64,000 nucleotides of DNA, taken from positions 7,006,001 to 7,070,000 of the forward strand of contig NZ_CP109055.1 in assembly GCF_035975855.1 (NCBI RefSeq). Direction: 5' to 3'. The position numbers and the translations under genes are program-made. Within the stretch, counting starts at the first letter, position 1. Each line of letters opens with the position of its first letter. Of this stretch, positions 25,085 to 33,306 are shown in pieces. A model generated the notes under the pieces. It saw only the letters and a program-made list of their open reading frames with translations, was not told the origin of the DNA and did no database searches. Source of the stretch: Streptomyces sp. NBC_01304 (lineage in GTDB: Bacteria; Actinomycetota; Actinomycetes; Streptomycetales; Streptomycetaceae).

Positions 25085-26346
25085 GCCCACGCGAGGTGCT
25101 CCCGGTTGTGCGCGATCAGTTGGTCGGTCAGCTGCTCGGCGTACGCGTACTGGCCGATCAGCGGGTGGGCGAGCAGCGCCTTGAACACGCGGTCGCGGCC
25201 GCCGCGCAGGGCCGCCTCCAGGGCCAGGTCCTCGTACGCCGTGACGTTGGCGATCAGTCCGCTGTAGAGCGGGTCGAGTGCGGGCACGGCGAGCGGCGTG
25301 GCGCCGGAGCCGTCGACGGTCGCCTGGACCTCGATGACCGCGTCGTCGGGCAGGAACGGCAGCGTGCCGCGGTTGTAGGTGTTGACCACCTGGTACGGGC
25401 TGCCGCCGGAGCCGAGCAGCGACGCGGCCAGGTCCACGGCGGCCTCCGAGTAGAAGGCGCCGCCGCGCTTGGCGAGCAGCTCCGGCTTCTCGTCGAGGGT
25501 CGGGTCGCCGTACATCTCCAGCAACTCGCGTTCCATCTTGGCGACTTCGGCCGCCCGCGACGGCTTGGTCGCCAGCTCCTGCACGACCTCGTCGTGCGCG
25601 TAGAAGTACCGCAGGTAGTACGAGGGCACGACGCCGAGCCGGTCGAGGAGCGGGCGCGGCAGGCTCAGGTTGTCGGCGATCTCGTCGCCCGTCTCCGCGA
25701 GGAGCTTGGGCAGTACGTCCTCGCCGTCGGGTCCGCCGATGCGTACGCCCCGCTCCCAGGTGAGGTGGTTGAGCCCCACGTGGTCGAGGAACACCTGGCC
25801 CGGCTCGACGCCGAGGGAGGCGGCGAACCGGCGCTGGAAGCCGATCGCCACGTTGCACAGGCCGACGGCCTTGTGGCCGGCCTGCAGGAGGGCGCGGGTG
25901 ACGATGCCGACCGGGTTGGTGAAGTCGATGATCCAGGCGTTCGGGTTCGAGCGGCGTACGCGCTCGGCGATGTCCAGGACGACCGGGACGGTCCGCAGCG
26001 CCTTGGCGAGGCCGCCCGCGCCCGTCGTCTCCTGGCCCACGCAGCCGCAGTCGAGCGGCCACGTCTCGTCCTGCTGCCTGGCGGCCTGCCCGCCGACGCG
26101 CAGCTGCAGCAGCACGGCGTCCGCGTCCGCGACGCCCGCGTCCAGGTCGGAGGTGGTGACGATGCGGCCGGGGTGGCCCTGCTTGGCGAAGATGCGCCGT
26201 GCCAGACCGCCGACCAGTTCGAGACGGTCGGCCGCCGGGTCGACGAGGACGAGCTCCTCGATGGGCAGGACGTCCCTGAGCCGGGCGAAGCCGTCGATGA
26301 GTTCGGGGGTGTAGGTGGAGCCGCCCCCCACCACTGCGAGTTTCAT
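25081..26346 (-). CDS. csnH: Glycoside hydrolase family 4 enzyme (6-phospho-beta-glucosidase type), CsnH
   Basis: 421 residues. The N-terminal Rossmann motif VGGGSTYTPEL binds NAD, which GH4 enzymes use in a redox-assisted cleavage. The family motifs IIDFTNPVGIVTRAL, LCNVAIGFQ (metal-binding Cys-Asn) and GLNHLTWERG are all present. It probably cleaves glucosamine oligosaccharides or their phosphates in the cytoplasm. It follows the second permease by six bases and overlaps csnK by four. There is no signal peptide, as expected. Whether it needs a phosphorylated substrate is not evident from the sequence. Confidence 0.88.
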   Translation of the reverse strand: MKLAVVGGGSTYTPELIDGFARLRDVLPIEELVLVDPAADRLELVGGLARRIFAKQGHPGRIVTTSDLDAGVADADAVLLQLRVGGQAARQQDETWPLDCGCVGQETTGAGGLAKALRTVPVVLDIAERVRRSNPNAWIIDFTNPVGIVTRALLQAGHKAVGLCNVAIGFQRRFAASLGVEPGQVFLDHVGLNHLTWERGVRIGGPDGEDVLPKLLAETGDEIADNLSLPRPLLDRLGVVPSYYLRYFYAHDEVVQELATKPSRAAEVAKMERELLEMYGDPTLDEKPELLAKRGGAFYSEAAVDLAASLLGSGGSPYQVVNTYNRGTLPFLPDDAVIEVQATVDGSGATPLAVPALDPLYSGLIANVTAYEDLALEAALRGGRDRVFKALLAHPLIGQYAYAEQLTDQLIAHNREHLAWA

Positions 26347-26352
26347 ATGGTT

Positions 26353-27207
26353 CTAGCCCTTCACTCCGGTCAGGGTGACGCCCTCGACAAATGCCTTCTG
26401 GGCGAAGAAGAAGAGGACGATGACGGGCGCCATGACCAGTACGGTCGCGGCCATCGTCAGATTCCAGTCGGTATGGTGCGCGCCCTTGAACGACTCCAGT
26501 CCGTAACTCAGCGTCCAGGCGGCCGGGTTCTCCGAGGCGTAGATCTGCGGCCCGAAGTAGTCGTTCCAGGCGTAGAAGAACTGGAACAGGGCGACCGCGG
26601 CGATTCCCGGCTTCGCCATCGGGAGCACCACACGGATCAGCGTACGGAATTCACCGCAGCCGTCCACCCGCGCCGAGTCCAGATACTCATTGGGAATGGT
26701 CAGCAGGAACTGCCGCAGCAGGAAGATGGAGAAGGCGTCGCCGAAGGCCATCGGAATGATCAGCGGCCACAAGGTACCCGCCAGATCCAGCTGCTTCGCC
26801 CAGAACAGATACATCGGGATGATGATGACCTGCGGCGGCAGCATCATCATCGAGATGACCAGCATCAGCGACAGATTCCGGCCCCGGAAGCGGAACTTGG
26901 CGAGCGCGTACGCCACGGGAATGGACGAGAGCAGGGTGAGGACCGTGCCCAGGCCCGCGTACAGCAGTGTGTTCTTCCACCAGGTCAGAAAGCCGGGAGT
27001 GTCGAACACCTCGCGGTAGTTGCTCCATTCCCAGTCGCGCGGCCACAGATCGCGGGTGAGCGCCTGTTGGTCGCTCATCACCGAGGTCAGGAACACGAAC
27101 ACGAAGGGCAGCACGAAGAAGAGCGCGGCGGCGACTCCGAGCGCGTGCACCCCGACCCATTCGAGCAGCGCCCTACGGCGTGCCGTCACAGCGGCAACAG
27201 TGGACAT
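26353..27207 (-). CDS. csnG: Carbohydrate ABC transporter permease (MalG type), CsnG
   Basis: 284 residues, six predicted membrane helices (first LGVAAALFFVLPFVFVFLTS). The cytoplasmic EAA-like loop that docks the ATPase is EYLDSARVDGCGEFRTLIRV followed by VLPMAKPGI. It forms the import channel with CsnF. It lies five bases after csnF. No ATPase gene is present in the operon; Streptomyces sugar importers of this class usually share the ATPase MsiK encoded elsewhere. Confidence 0.9.
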   Translation of the reverse strand: MSTVAAVTARRRALLEWVGVHALGVAAALFFVLPFVFVFLTSVMSDQQALTRDLWPRDWEWSNYREVFDTPGFLTWWKNTLLYAGLGTVLTLLSSIPVAYALAKFRFRGRNLSLMLVISMMMLPPQVIIIPMYLFWAKQLDLAGTLWPLIIPMAFGDAFSIFLLRQFLLTIPNEYLDSARVDGCGEFRTLIRVVLPMAKPGIAAVALFQFFYAWNDYFGPQIYASENPAAWTLSYGLESFKGAHHTDWNLTMAATVLVMAPVIVLFFFAQKAFVEGVTLTGVKG

Positions 27208-27212
27208 AGTGA

Positions 27213-28154
27213 TCAGTCACCTGCCTGGATCAGGCCGCCGCGGCGGCGCATGAGGAGCGCCGTGACCGCCATGGCGAGCACGAACAGCACCAGGGCCAGC
27301 ACACACGACGCGCCGTAGTCGAAGCGCGAGAAGCCCAGGTCGTAGACGAGTTGCGGAATGGTCAGCGTCGACTGGTCCGGATATCCGGGCTCGAATTGCT
27401 GACCGGAATTGCCGATGATTCCCGAGGCGACCTTTCCGGCCACGAAGGGCTGCGTGTAGTACTGCAACGTCTGGATCACGCCCGTCACCACGGCGAACAT
27501 CACGATCGGCGAAATGTTCGGCAGCGTGACGAACCGGAACCGCTGGATGGCATTCGCACCGTCCAGCTCGGCCGCCTCGTACTGCTCCTTCGGTACGTCG
27601 AGCAGCGCGGCCATGAAGATCACCATCAGGTCGCCCACGCCCCACACCGCGAGCGAGGTCAGCGCCGGCTTCGACCACGCGGCGTCGGTGAACCAGCCGG
27701 GCGTCGGCAGCCCGAGATCACCGAGGACCGAATTGACCGGCCCGGTACCGGGGTTGAGCAGGAACACGAACGCCAGCGTCGCGGCGACCGGCGGCGCCAG
27801 ATAGGGCAGATAGAAGAGCGTCCGGAAGACACCGGCACCCGTCTTGATCTTCGTGATGAGCAGCCCGACCCCGAGCCCGAAGGCGACCCGGCAGGTGACC
27901 ATGACGAGGACGAACCACAGGGTGTTCCTCATCGCGGGCCAGAACAGCGGGTAGTTGTCGAAGACGTACGTCCAGTTGTCGAGCCCGTTGAACGTCGGCG
28001 GGCGGATCCCGTCGTAGTCCATGAACGAGAAATAGACGGTCGAGAGCAGCGGATAGGCGAAGAAGACGCCGAAACCGATGATCCAGGGCGACATGAAGGC
28101 CGCGGTGCGAAGCGCCGACCGCCGGCGCTTCGCCCGCAGGGTGTACTTGGTCAT
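27213..28154 (-). CDS. csnF: Carbohydrate ABC transporter permease (MalF type), CsnF
   Basis: 313 residues, six or seven membrane helices, with a basic cytoplasmic N-terminus (TKYTLRAKRRRSALRTAAF) and the EAA loop EAAELDGANAIQRFRFVTLP then NISPIV. Pairs with CsnG as the membrane part of the importer. The ATG at 28154 is preceded immediately by AGGGGA. The gene starts 35 bases after csnE. Confidence 0.9.
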   Translation of the reverse strand: MTKYTLRAKRRRSALRTAAFMSPWIIGFGVFFAYPLLSTVYFSFMDYDGIRPPTFNGLDNWTYVFDNYPLFWPAMRNTLWFVLVMVTCRVAFGLGVGLLITKIKTGAGVFRTLFYLPYLAPPVAATLAFVFLLNPGTGPVNSVLGDLGLPTPGWFTDAAWSKPALTSLAVWGVGDLMVIFMAALLDVPKEQYEAAELDGANAIQRFRFVTLPNISPIVMFAVVTGVIQTLQYYTQPFVAGKVASGIIGNSGQQFEPGYPDQSTLTIPQLVYDLGFSRFDYGASCVLALVLFVLAMAVTALLMRRRGGLIQAGD

Positions 28155-28189
28155 TCCCCTGAGTCCTTGAGTCCCTGAGCCCCCGACGC

Positions 28190-29521
28190 CTACTTGGCCT
28201 TTTCGATGTCCGTGTCGATCTGCGCGGCGGTCTTCTCCAGACCTGCCTGCAGATCGGTCTGCCGGCCCTTTTCGTAGTCGTAGCCGAGGCGCTGCAGCGT
28301 CACCTGGTACGCGCCGCCGTCGGCCGCCGCCGGGGTGGTGTTGGACTTCGGGTGCTGCGCGATCTCGATGAACGTCTTGAACTCGGGCGTGACCTCGAGC
28401 TTCGGCGACTTCAGCGCCTCCAGCGTGGAGGGCACATTGTGAATGGCGTTGGCGAAGGCCACGACCTCATCGGTGTCCGTGGTCAGGAACTTCACCAGCT
28501 CCCAAGCGGCGTTCTGCTTCTTGCTGTTGCCGGGGATCCCGATGATCGTGCCCGACAGATAGCCCTTGCCGTAGTCGGCGACCTGGTCGTCCGGGACGGG
28601 CAGCGGCGCGGTCCCGATCTCGAACTTCGCCCCGGCGTCCTTCGTCATCCCGAGCCGCCACTCGCCGTCCAGCTGCATCGCGACCTGGCCGGTGTGGAAG
28701 GGGTGCTTGGCCCCGAACTCGTCACCGAACGTCTTCTGGTGCCGCTCCAGCTTCTCGAAGCCGCCCAGCTTCTCTATGAGCCGCTTCTGGAACTTGAACA
28801 TGTTCGCGAAGGCCGGGTCCTTGGCGATGTTCGACTTGCCGTCCTTGTCGAAATAGGTCGGCCCCCACTGGGCGACGTAGTGCCCAGGCGTCGTCTCATA
28901 GCTGTGGTAGTTGGGCATGAACCCGACCTGCTCGTACGAGTCGCCCTTGGCCTTCGTCAGCTTGACGGCGACCTTCTCGAATTCACTCCACGTCTTCGGC
29001 GGGGCCTTGATGCCCGCCTTCTTGAAGGCGTCCTTGTTGTAGTAGAGGCCGTACGCGTCATTGAGCAGCGGCAGCGTGCACTGGTTGCCGTCGAACTGCG
29101 TGTACTCCTGCAGCGCCTTCGGGAAGACCTTCGTCACGTCGACCTTCGACTTCGCCAGGAACGGCTTCAGATCGGCGAAGGCCCCCGAGGAACAGAACTT
29201 CCCCACGCTGTCCGTCGTGAAGGAGGAGACGACGTCCGGTCCTTTCGAACCCCCGGCCCGCAACGCCTGGTTGATCTTCGGGTCCGTCACATTCGGGGTG
29301 ATGTTCACCGTGATGTTCGGGTGGGCGTCCTCGAAGCGGCCGATCGCTTGCTCGATGGCCTTCTTCTCGCTGTCCGCGGACCAGCCGTGCCAGAAGTTGA
29401 TCGTGGTCTTGGCGTTGGGGTCGTCGTTCGCGCCGTTCTCGGTGGAACCGGTGCAGGCGGAGGCAAGGACCGATATTGATGCGACTGCGGCTGCTGCGAT
29501 CAGCCGGCGGTTTTTGCGCAT
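28190..29521 (-). CDS. csnE: Extracellular sugar-binding lipoprotein of an ABC importer, CsnE
   Basis: 443 residues. The signal peptide RRLIAAAAVASISVLASAC ends in the lipobox LASAC, so the mature protein is probably lipid-anchored outside the membrane. SBP_bac_1 features: INFWHGWSADSEKKAIEQAI and the cleft-lining PLLNDAYGLYYNKDAFKKAG. Start at 29521, after GGGAG. In S. lividans the orthologous operon imports glucosamine oligosaccharides from chitosan. Assignment as CsnE rests on the conserved order ROK, binding protein, two permeases, GH4, kinase. Confidence 0.88.
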   Translation of the reverse strand: MRKNRRLIAAAAVASISVLASACTGSTENGANDDPNAKTTINFWHGWSADSEKKAIEQAIGRFEDAHPNITVNITPNVTDPKINQALRAGGSKGPDVVSSFTTDSVGKFCSSGAFADLKPFLAKSKVDVTKVFPKALQEYTQFDGNQCTLPLLNDAYGLYYNKDAFKKAGIKAPPKTWSEFEKVAVKLTKAKGDSYEQVGFMPNYHSYETTPGHYVAQWGPTYFDKDGKSNIAKDPAFANMFKFQKRLIEKLGGFEKLERHQKTFGDEFGAKHPFHTGQVAMQLDGEWRLGMTKDAGAKFEIGTAPLPVPDDQVADYGKGYLSGTIIGIPGNSKKQNAAWELVKFLTTDTDEVVAFANAIHNVPSTLEALKSPKLEVTPEFKTFIEIAQHPKSNTTPAAADGGAYQVTLQRLGYDYEKGRQTDLQAGLEKTAAQIDTDIEKAK

Positions 29522-29612
29522 GGCGCTGTCTCCCTTGGCGGGCTCGGGTCTTGGCAGGACGTCGGGAAGGACTCGGGACGGAACTTGAGGCGGGACTCTT
29601 GGGTGGTGGTGG

Positions 29613-30848
29613 TCAGCGGGAGGTGTCGAACACCTCGTCGCGGGCGCTGGCGAGCGCGCTCTCCAGCGCACCGCGCAGAACGGGGTGTTCATGGACTTCG
29701 CCGAGCGCGAGCCGGGGCCGGGACGCGGCCAGTTCGGCCAGCTCCGACTGGATCAGGGCACGCAACGGCTCCCCGCCGGCGGGGAACAGGGCGCCGGACA
29801 GGACGATCAGACCGGGGTCGAGCACGGCGACCACGGAGGAGAGACCGATGGCGAGGCGCTGCGCGAACTGCCGCAGCAGCTGGGCGAGTTGCTCGTCGCC
29901 GCTCTCGTCGGCTGCGGCCCGGGCGAGCAGCGAGGTGGCCACCTGGAGGTAGGGCTGCTCGGGGGTGTCGATGCCGAGCTGCTTGGCGATCCTGGGCACG
30001 GACTGGACGCCGGCCAGCTCCTGGAAGCCGCCGCTGTTGGCCTTGGTGACCTGCCGGACCAGCGGCGTCCCGGGCACGGGCAGGAACCCGAGCTCACCGG
30101 CGCCGCCCGTCCAGCCCCGGTGCAGTCGCCCGCCGATGACGAGGGCGGCGCCGATCCCTTCCTGGTCCCAGAGCAGCACGAAGTCGTCGTGCTCGCGGGC
30201 CGCGCCGAGGCGCTGCTCGGCGATGGCGGCGAGGTTCACGTCGTTCTCGTACTCGACGGGCATCGGCAGTACGGCGGCGAGCTCGTCAAGGAGCGTGGGG
30301 GAGTGCCAGCCCGGCAGGTGGCTGGCGTACCTGAGCCGTCCCGTGCCGGGGTCGAAGGCGCCGGGCGTGCCGATGACGACGCGATGCAGCTGGGCCCTGG
30401 TCACCCCGGCGGCCTTCGCGGCGCCGTCGATGGCCTCCGTCACCTGACGTACGACGCCCTGGCCGGCCCGGCCGGGGGTGCGGACCTCGAACTCGCCGAC
30501 CGTCGCCCCGGTGACGTCGGCGACTGCGGCGAGGATCCGCTCGGGGGTGACATCGAGTCCGGCGACGTGCGCGGCCTGCGCGTTCACCGCGTACAGCTGG
30601 GCGTTGGGCCCCGGCCGGCCCTCGCTGGTCCCGGTCGCGACGACGAGGCCGGCGGCTTCGAGGCGGGCGAGCAGCTGGGACGCGGTCGGCTTCGAGAGAC
30701 CGGTCAGCTTCCCGATCCGGGTCCGGGACAGCGGCCCGTGCGCGAGCAACAGGTCGAGCGCGGCCCGGTCGTTCATCGCGCGCAGGACCCGGGGGGTGCC
30801 GGGAGTGGCGGAGGGCGGTCCGGGGGTACCGGGGGTCGTACCGGCCAT
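29613..30848 (-). CDS. csnR: ROK-family transcriptional repressor CsnR
   Basis: 411 residues. N-terminal winged helix (LLLAHGPLSRTRIGKLTGLS then KPTASQLLARLEAAG) and a C-terminal ROK sugar-binding fold with AGLDVTPERILAAVADV and GAALVIGGRLHRGWTGGAGE. The zinc-binding Cys motif typical of ROK kinases is not evident, as in many ROK regulators. It leads the operon and probably represses it until glucosamine oligomers appear. Start: the ATG at 30848, after AAGGGG, is preferred to a GTG at 30884 that has no ribosome site and lies beside the operator. CsnR of S. lividans has the same position and family. Confidence 0.85.
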   Translation of the reverse strand: MAGTTPGTPGPPSATPGTPRVLRAMNDRAALDLLLAHGPLSRTRIGKLTGLSKPTASQLLARLEAAGLVVATGTSEGRPGPNAQLYAVNAQAAHVAGLDVTPERILAAVADVTGATVGEFEVRTPGRAGQGVVRQVTEAIDGAAKAAGVTRAQLHRVVIGTPGAFDPGTGRLRYASHLPGWHSPTLLDELAAVLPMPVEYENDVNLAAIAEQRLGAAREHDDFVLLWDQEGIGAALVIGGRLHRGWTGGAGELGFLPVPGTPLVRQVTKANSGGFQELAGVQSVPRIAKQLGIDTPEQPYLQVATSLLARAAADESGDEQLAQLLRQFAQRLAIGLSSVVAVLDPGLIVLSGALFPAGGEPLRALIQSELAELAASRPRLALGEVHEHPVLRGALESALASARDEVFDTSR

Positions 30849-30892
30849 GAGCTGCCCCTTCGTGCGGTCCTTCGTACTGGCCACGCGAACTG

Positions 30893-30909
30893 TTAGGAAG
30901 GTTTCCTAT
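30893..30909. promoter_or_regulatory. Putative CsnR (ROK) operator upstream of csnR
   Basis: The inverted repeat TTAGGAA-GGT-TTCCTAT has arms matching at six of seven positions. It is A/T-rich against a GC-rich background and lies 45-61 bases upstream of the csnR start. Streptomyces ROK repressors bind palindromes of just this AGGAAAnTTTCCT form, so it is the likely autoregulatory site for the whole csn operon. Confidence 0.7.
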
Positions 30910-31190
30910 CGCGCTGCGAGGAACGTAGCAGCGCAGCTCGGGGGAGCGTCAAGACACCGCACACGGGCAGCGGCCAAGTCGTTACCTGAGGGGAGGGGGC
31001 AAGTGGGGGAAATGGGGCTCAGATAAGGGGCGTATCGGACGCTCTAGCGCCCCTTTTCCTCCACTCGTCACCTCAGGCGGGCGCCGCGGCGGGGCGGCGC
31101 GGCCCGGCGCCCGCCGCTCGCCCGGGCCCCGGCCCCGCCCCTGCGTCGCCCGCCCCGGGCCGCCCCGCCCGCCCCGGGCCGGCGCCCCCC

Positions 31191-31240
31191 GAAGGGCCCC
31201 GCCCCTCGAAGGGCCCCGCCCCTCGAAGGGCCCCGGCCAC
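31191..31240. repeat. 17-base tandem repeat in a GC-rich block
   Basis: GAAGGGCCCCGCCCCTC occurs at 31191 and 31208, and a third copy starts at 31225 and degenerates after GAAGGGCCCCG. GGGCCC is self-complementary, so each unit can fold. It lies just downstream of the HNH gene stop and may help end that transcript. Confidence 0.7.
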
Positions 31241-31254
31241 ACAAAAGCCCGGCC

Positions 31255-31791
31255 TCAGGCAGAGATGCCGTCGATCCGGGCCAACGCGTCGTCCGCGCCG
31301 TATGGCTGCAGGTAAGGCAGCCAGCGCGGATCCCTATGCCCGGTCCCGATAATCCGCCAGGCGAGACCGGTGGGCGGGGCCGGTTTGTGCCGCAGTCGCC
31401 AGCCCAGCTCGAGGAGATGGCGGTCGGCCTTGGTGTGGTTGCAGCGGCGGCAGGACGCGACGACGTTCTCCCAGGCGTGCTGTCCGCCCCGGCTCTTCGG
31501 GATGACGTGGTCGACGCTGGTTGCGACGCCACCGCAGTAGGCGCACCGGCCGCCGTCGCGGGCGAAGAGCGCCCGGCGGGTCAAAGGCACGGGCCCCCGG
31601 TAGGGGACCCTCACGAAGCGCTTGAGCCGGACCACGCTGGGTGCGGGGATGGTGCGAGTCGCGCTGTGCATGAAGGCGCCGGATTCCTCGAGGCAGAGAG
31701 CCTTGTTCTCAAGGACGAGGACGAGCGCGCGGCGGAGCGGTACGACGCCGAGGGGCTCGTACGACGCATTCAGAACCAGGACGTGCGGCAC
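31255..31791 (-). CDS. HNH endonuclease domain protein
   Basis: 178 residues. The HNH nuclease core is CAYCGG...SVDHVIPKSRGGQHAWENV...CRRCNHTKADR: two Cys pairs bind structural zinc, and the Asp-His plus the later Asn and His form the catalytic site. The N-terminal half (VLVLNASYEPLGVVPLRRAL) is the typical extension of the widespread actinobacterial McrA-like HNH protein. Start: GTG at 31791 after AGGAGG. It stands alone, not next to a restriction or phage gene, so a role in defence is not indicated. Confidence 0.88.
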   Translation of the reverse strand: MPHVLVLNASYEPLGVVPLRRALVLVLENKALCLEESGAFMHSATRTIPAPSVVRLKRFVRVPYRGPVPLTRRALFARDGGRCAYCGGVATSVDHVIPKSRGGQHAWENVVASCRRCNHTKADRHLLELGWRLRHKPAPPTGLAWRIIGTGHRDPRWLPYLQPYGADDALARIDGISA

Positions 31792-31997
31792 GGATGCCTC
31801 CTATTACGCCGGCGGCGCGTGGCTCGCGCCGGGACGATCTGCTCTCAGTCTCCCCTCAGTGCTGGTCGAAGCGCCACCATGTCCGAGTAACGGGCTCGGA
31901 GTGTTTTCGACCACACCTCGTTCATCCCCAGGTGCGAAGCGTCTCTCCCTCGAACATGACAACGATCCACACACAATGCCCCGTTAGTGTGGTGGGT

Positions 31998-32039
31998 CTG
32001 CCCGCTACATCCCTCTTGGGATCTCCCTCTTGCGGGCAG
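31998..32039 (+). promoter_or_regulatory. Inverted repeat in the leader of the MscS gene
   Basis: Perfect eight-base arms CTGCCCGC (31998-32005) and GCGGGCAG (32032-32039) enclose 26 bases containing two copies of TCCCTCTTG. It ends 25 bases before the GTG start of the mechanosensitive channel and so would be in its mRNA leader. It may be an attenuator or a structural leader element; no known riboswitch consensus was recognised. Confidence 0.35.
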
Positions 32040-32064
32040 GCCGCTACACCTGGAGGTGCCTGCC

Positions 32065-33138
32065 GTGTTCCTGTCCGCCGCCTTGTCGACGTTGTCGGCC
32101 GCGGGGTCCAACGACCCAGCAACCCTGGACGACGCTCAGGAGAAGGCCAAGAGCGCCGCGGGCTTCGTCGAGGACAACTGGGGCTCCTGGCTCGCCATCG
32201 GGCTGCGGGTGCTGCTGATCATCGTGATCGCCACGGTGCTGCGCAGTGTGATCCGGCGGGCCATCACCAAGCTGATAGACCGGATGAACCGGGGCGCCCA
32301 GGCCGTCGACGGCACCGCGCTCGGGGGGCTGCTCGTGAACGCGGAGCGCCGCCGCCAGCGCTCCGAGGCCATCGGCTCGGTCCTGCGCTCGGTCGCCTCG
32401 TTCGTGATCCTCGGCACGGCCGCGCTGATGATCCTCGGCACCTTCGAGATCGATCTCGCACCGCTGCTCGCGAGCGCGGGCGTCGCGGGGGTCGCGCTCG
32501 GTTTCGGTGCGCGCAACCTCGTCACGGACTTCCTGTCCGGCGTCTTCATGATCCTCGAGGACCAGTACGGCGTCGGGGACTCGGTCGACGCGGGCGTCGC
32601 GTCCGGCGAGGTCATAGAGGTGGGGCTCCGCGTGACCAAGCTGCGCGGGGACAACGGCGAGATCTGGTACGTCCGCAACGGCGAGGTCAAGCGGATCGGG
32701 AACCTCTCCCAGGGCTGGGCCACGGCCGGGGTGGACGTGACCGTGCGCTCCGACGAGAACCTGGAGAAGGTCCAGGAGGTGCTCGCCGAGGTGGGCGACT
32801 CGCTCAGCAAGGACGAACCCTGGAACGAGCGGTTGTGGGGGCCGGTCGAGGTTCTTGGCCTTGACGCGGTCTACCTGGACTCGATGGTCGTACGTGTCTC
32901 CGCGAAGACGATGCCCGGGAAGGCGCTCGGCGTTGAGCGGGAGCTGCGCTGGCGGATCAAGCGGGCCTTCGACGCGGCGGGGATCCGGATCGTCGGCGGG
33001 CCCCTGCCGGTCGGGGCCGGGGACGAGGACGACGCGCCTGCGGCGCCGGCTGTTTCCGCGCCGTCCGCGTACGCCTCTTCGACTTCGCCGCAGTCGCTCG
33101 CCGCGTCTCCGATAGCGCCGCCGAATCTGGCGAAGTAG
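32065..33138 (+). CDS. MscS-family mechanosensitive ion channel
   Basis: 357 residues. Three membrane helices: GSWLAIGLRVLLIIVIATVL, VASFVILGTAALMILGTF, and the pore-lining LLASAGVAGVALGFGARNLV followed by TDFLSGVFMILEDQYGVGD, the MscS signature. A beta-rich cytoplasmic domain follows (VGLRVTKLRGDNGEIWYVRN) and a Pro/Ala/Ser-rich tail. It opens under membrane tension to release solutes in hypo-osmotic shock. Start: GTG at 32065 after GGAGGT at seven bases. A hairpin repeat lies immediately downstream, between this gene and the convergent ABC exporter. Confidence 0.92.
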   Translation: MFLSAALSTLSAAGSNDPATLDDAQEKAKSAAGFVEDNWGSWLAIGLRVLLIIVIATVLRSVIRRAITKLIDRMNRGAQAVDGTALGGLLVNAERRRQRSEAIGSVLRSVASFVILGTAALMILGTFEIDLAPLLASAGVAGVALGFGARNLVTDFLSGVFMILEDQYGVGDSVDAGVASGEVIEVGLRVTKLRGDNGEIWYVRNGEVKRIGNLSQGWATAGVDVTVRSDENLEKVQEVLAEVGDSLSKDEPWNERLWGPVEVLGLDAVYLDSMVVRVSAKTMPGKALGVERELRWRIKRAFDAAGIRIVGGPLPVGAGDEDDAPAAPAVSAPSAYASSTSPQSLAASPIAPPNLAK

Positions 33139-33147
33139 GAACTTTTT

Positions 33148-33294
33148 CCCCACCCCGCCCCTTCCCGAAATCCTGCGGAGCTGTGTCCTCAAACGCCGGA
33201 CGGGCTGATTCATCAGAGATGAATCAGCCCGTCCGGCGTTTGAGGACAGTCTTTGAAGCCGGCGGCAGCCTTACGGGAAGGGGCGGGGTGGGGT
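33148..33294. repeat. Dispersed hairpin repeat, complete copy
   Basis: Left outer arm CCCCACCCCGCCCCTTCCCG, spacer AAATCCTGCGGAGCTG, then an inner hairpin with 31-base perfect arms (33184-33214 and 33218-33248) separated by only AGA, then the right outer arm CGGGAAGGGGCGGGGTGGGG. The inner arm begins TGTCCTCAAACGCCGGACGG. It lies between the convergent mscS and FtsX-type genes and is a likely bidirectional terminator. Confidence 0.9.
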
Positions 33295-33306
33295 GAAAGC
33301 CGTTCG

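Larger units (their letters stand above)
30849..31254. other. Intergenic region between csnR and the HNH gene
   Basis: 406 bases without a credible gene. It holds the ROK operator at 30893-30909 and presumably the csn promoter, an unremarkable stretch to about 31070, then an extremely GC-rich block (31078-31240) of CCCCG/GGGCC runs that includes three copies of a 17-base unit from 31191. Short-frame translations of the GC block are compositional artefacts. Confidence 0.6.

Noticed and set aside
31255..31791. HNH gene as part of a restriction or phage defence island
   Set aside because: It stands alone beside mscS and csnR with no methyltransferase, helicase or phage gene; this protein type is widespread in actinobacterial core genomes.
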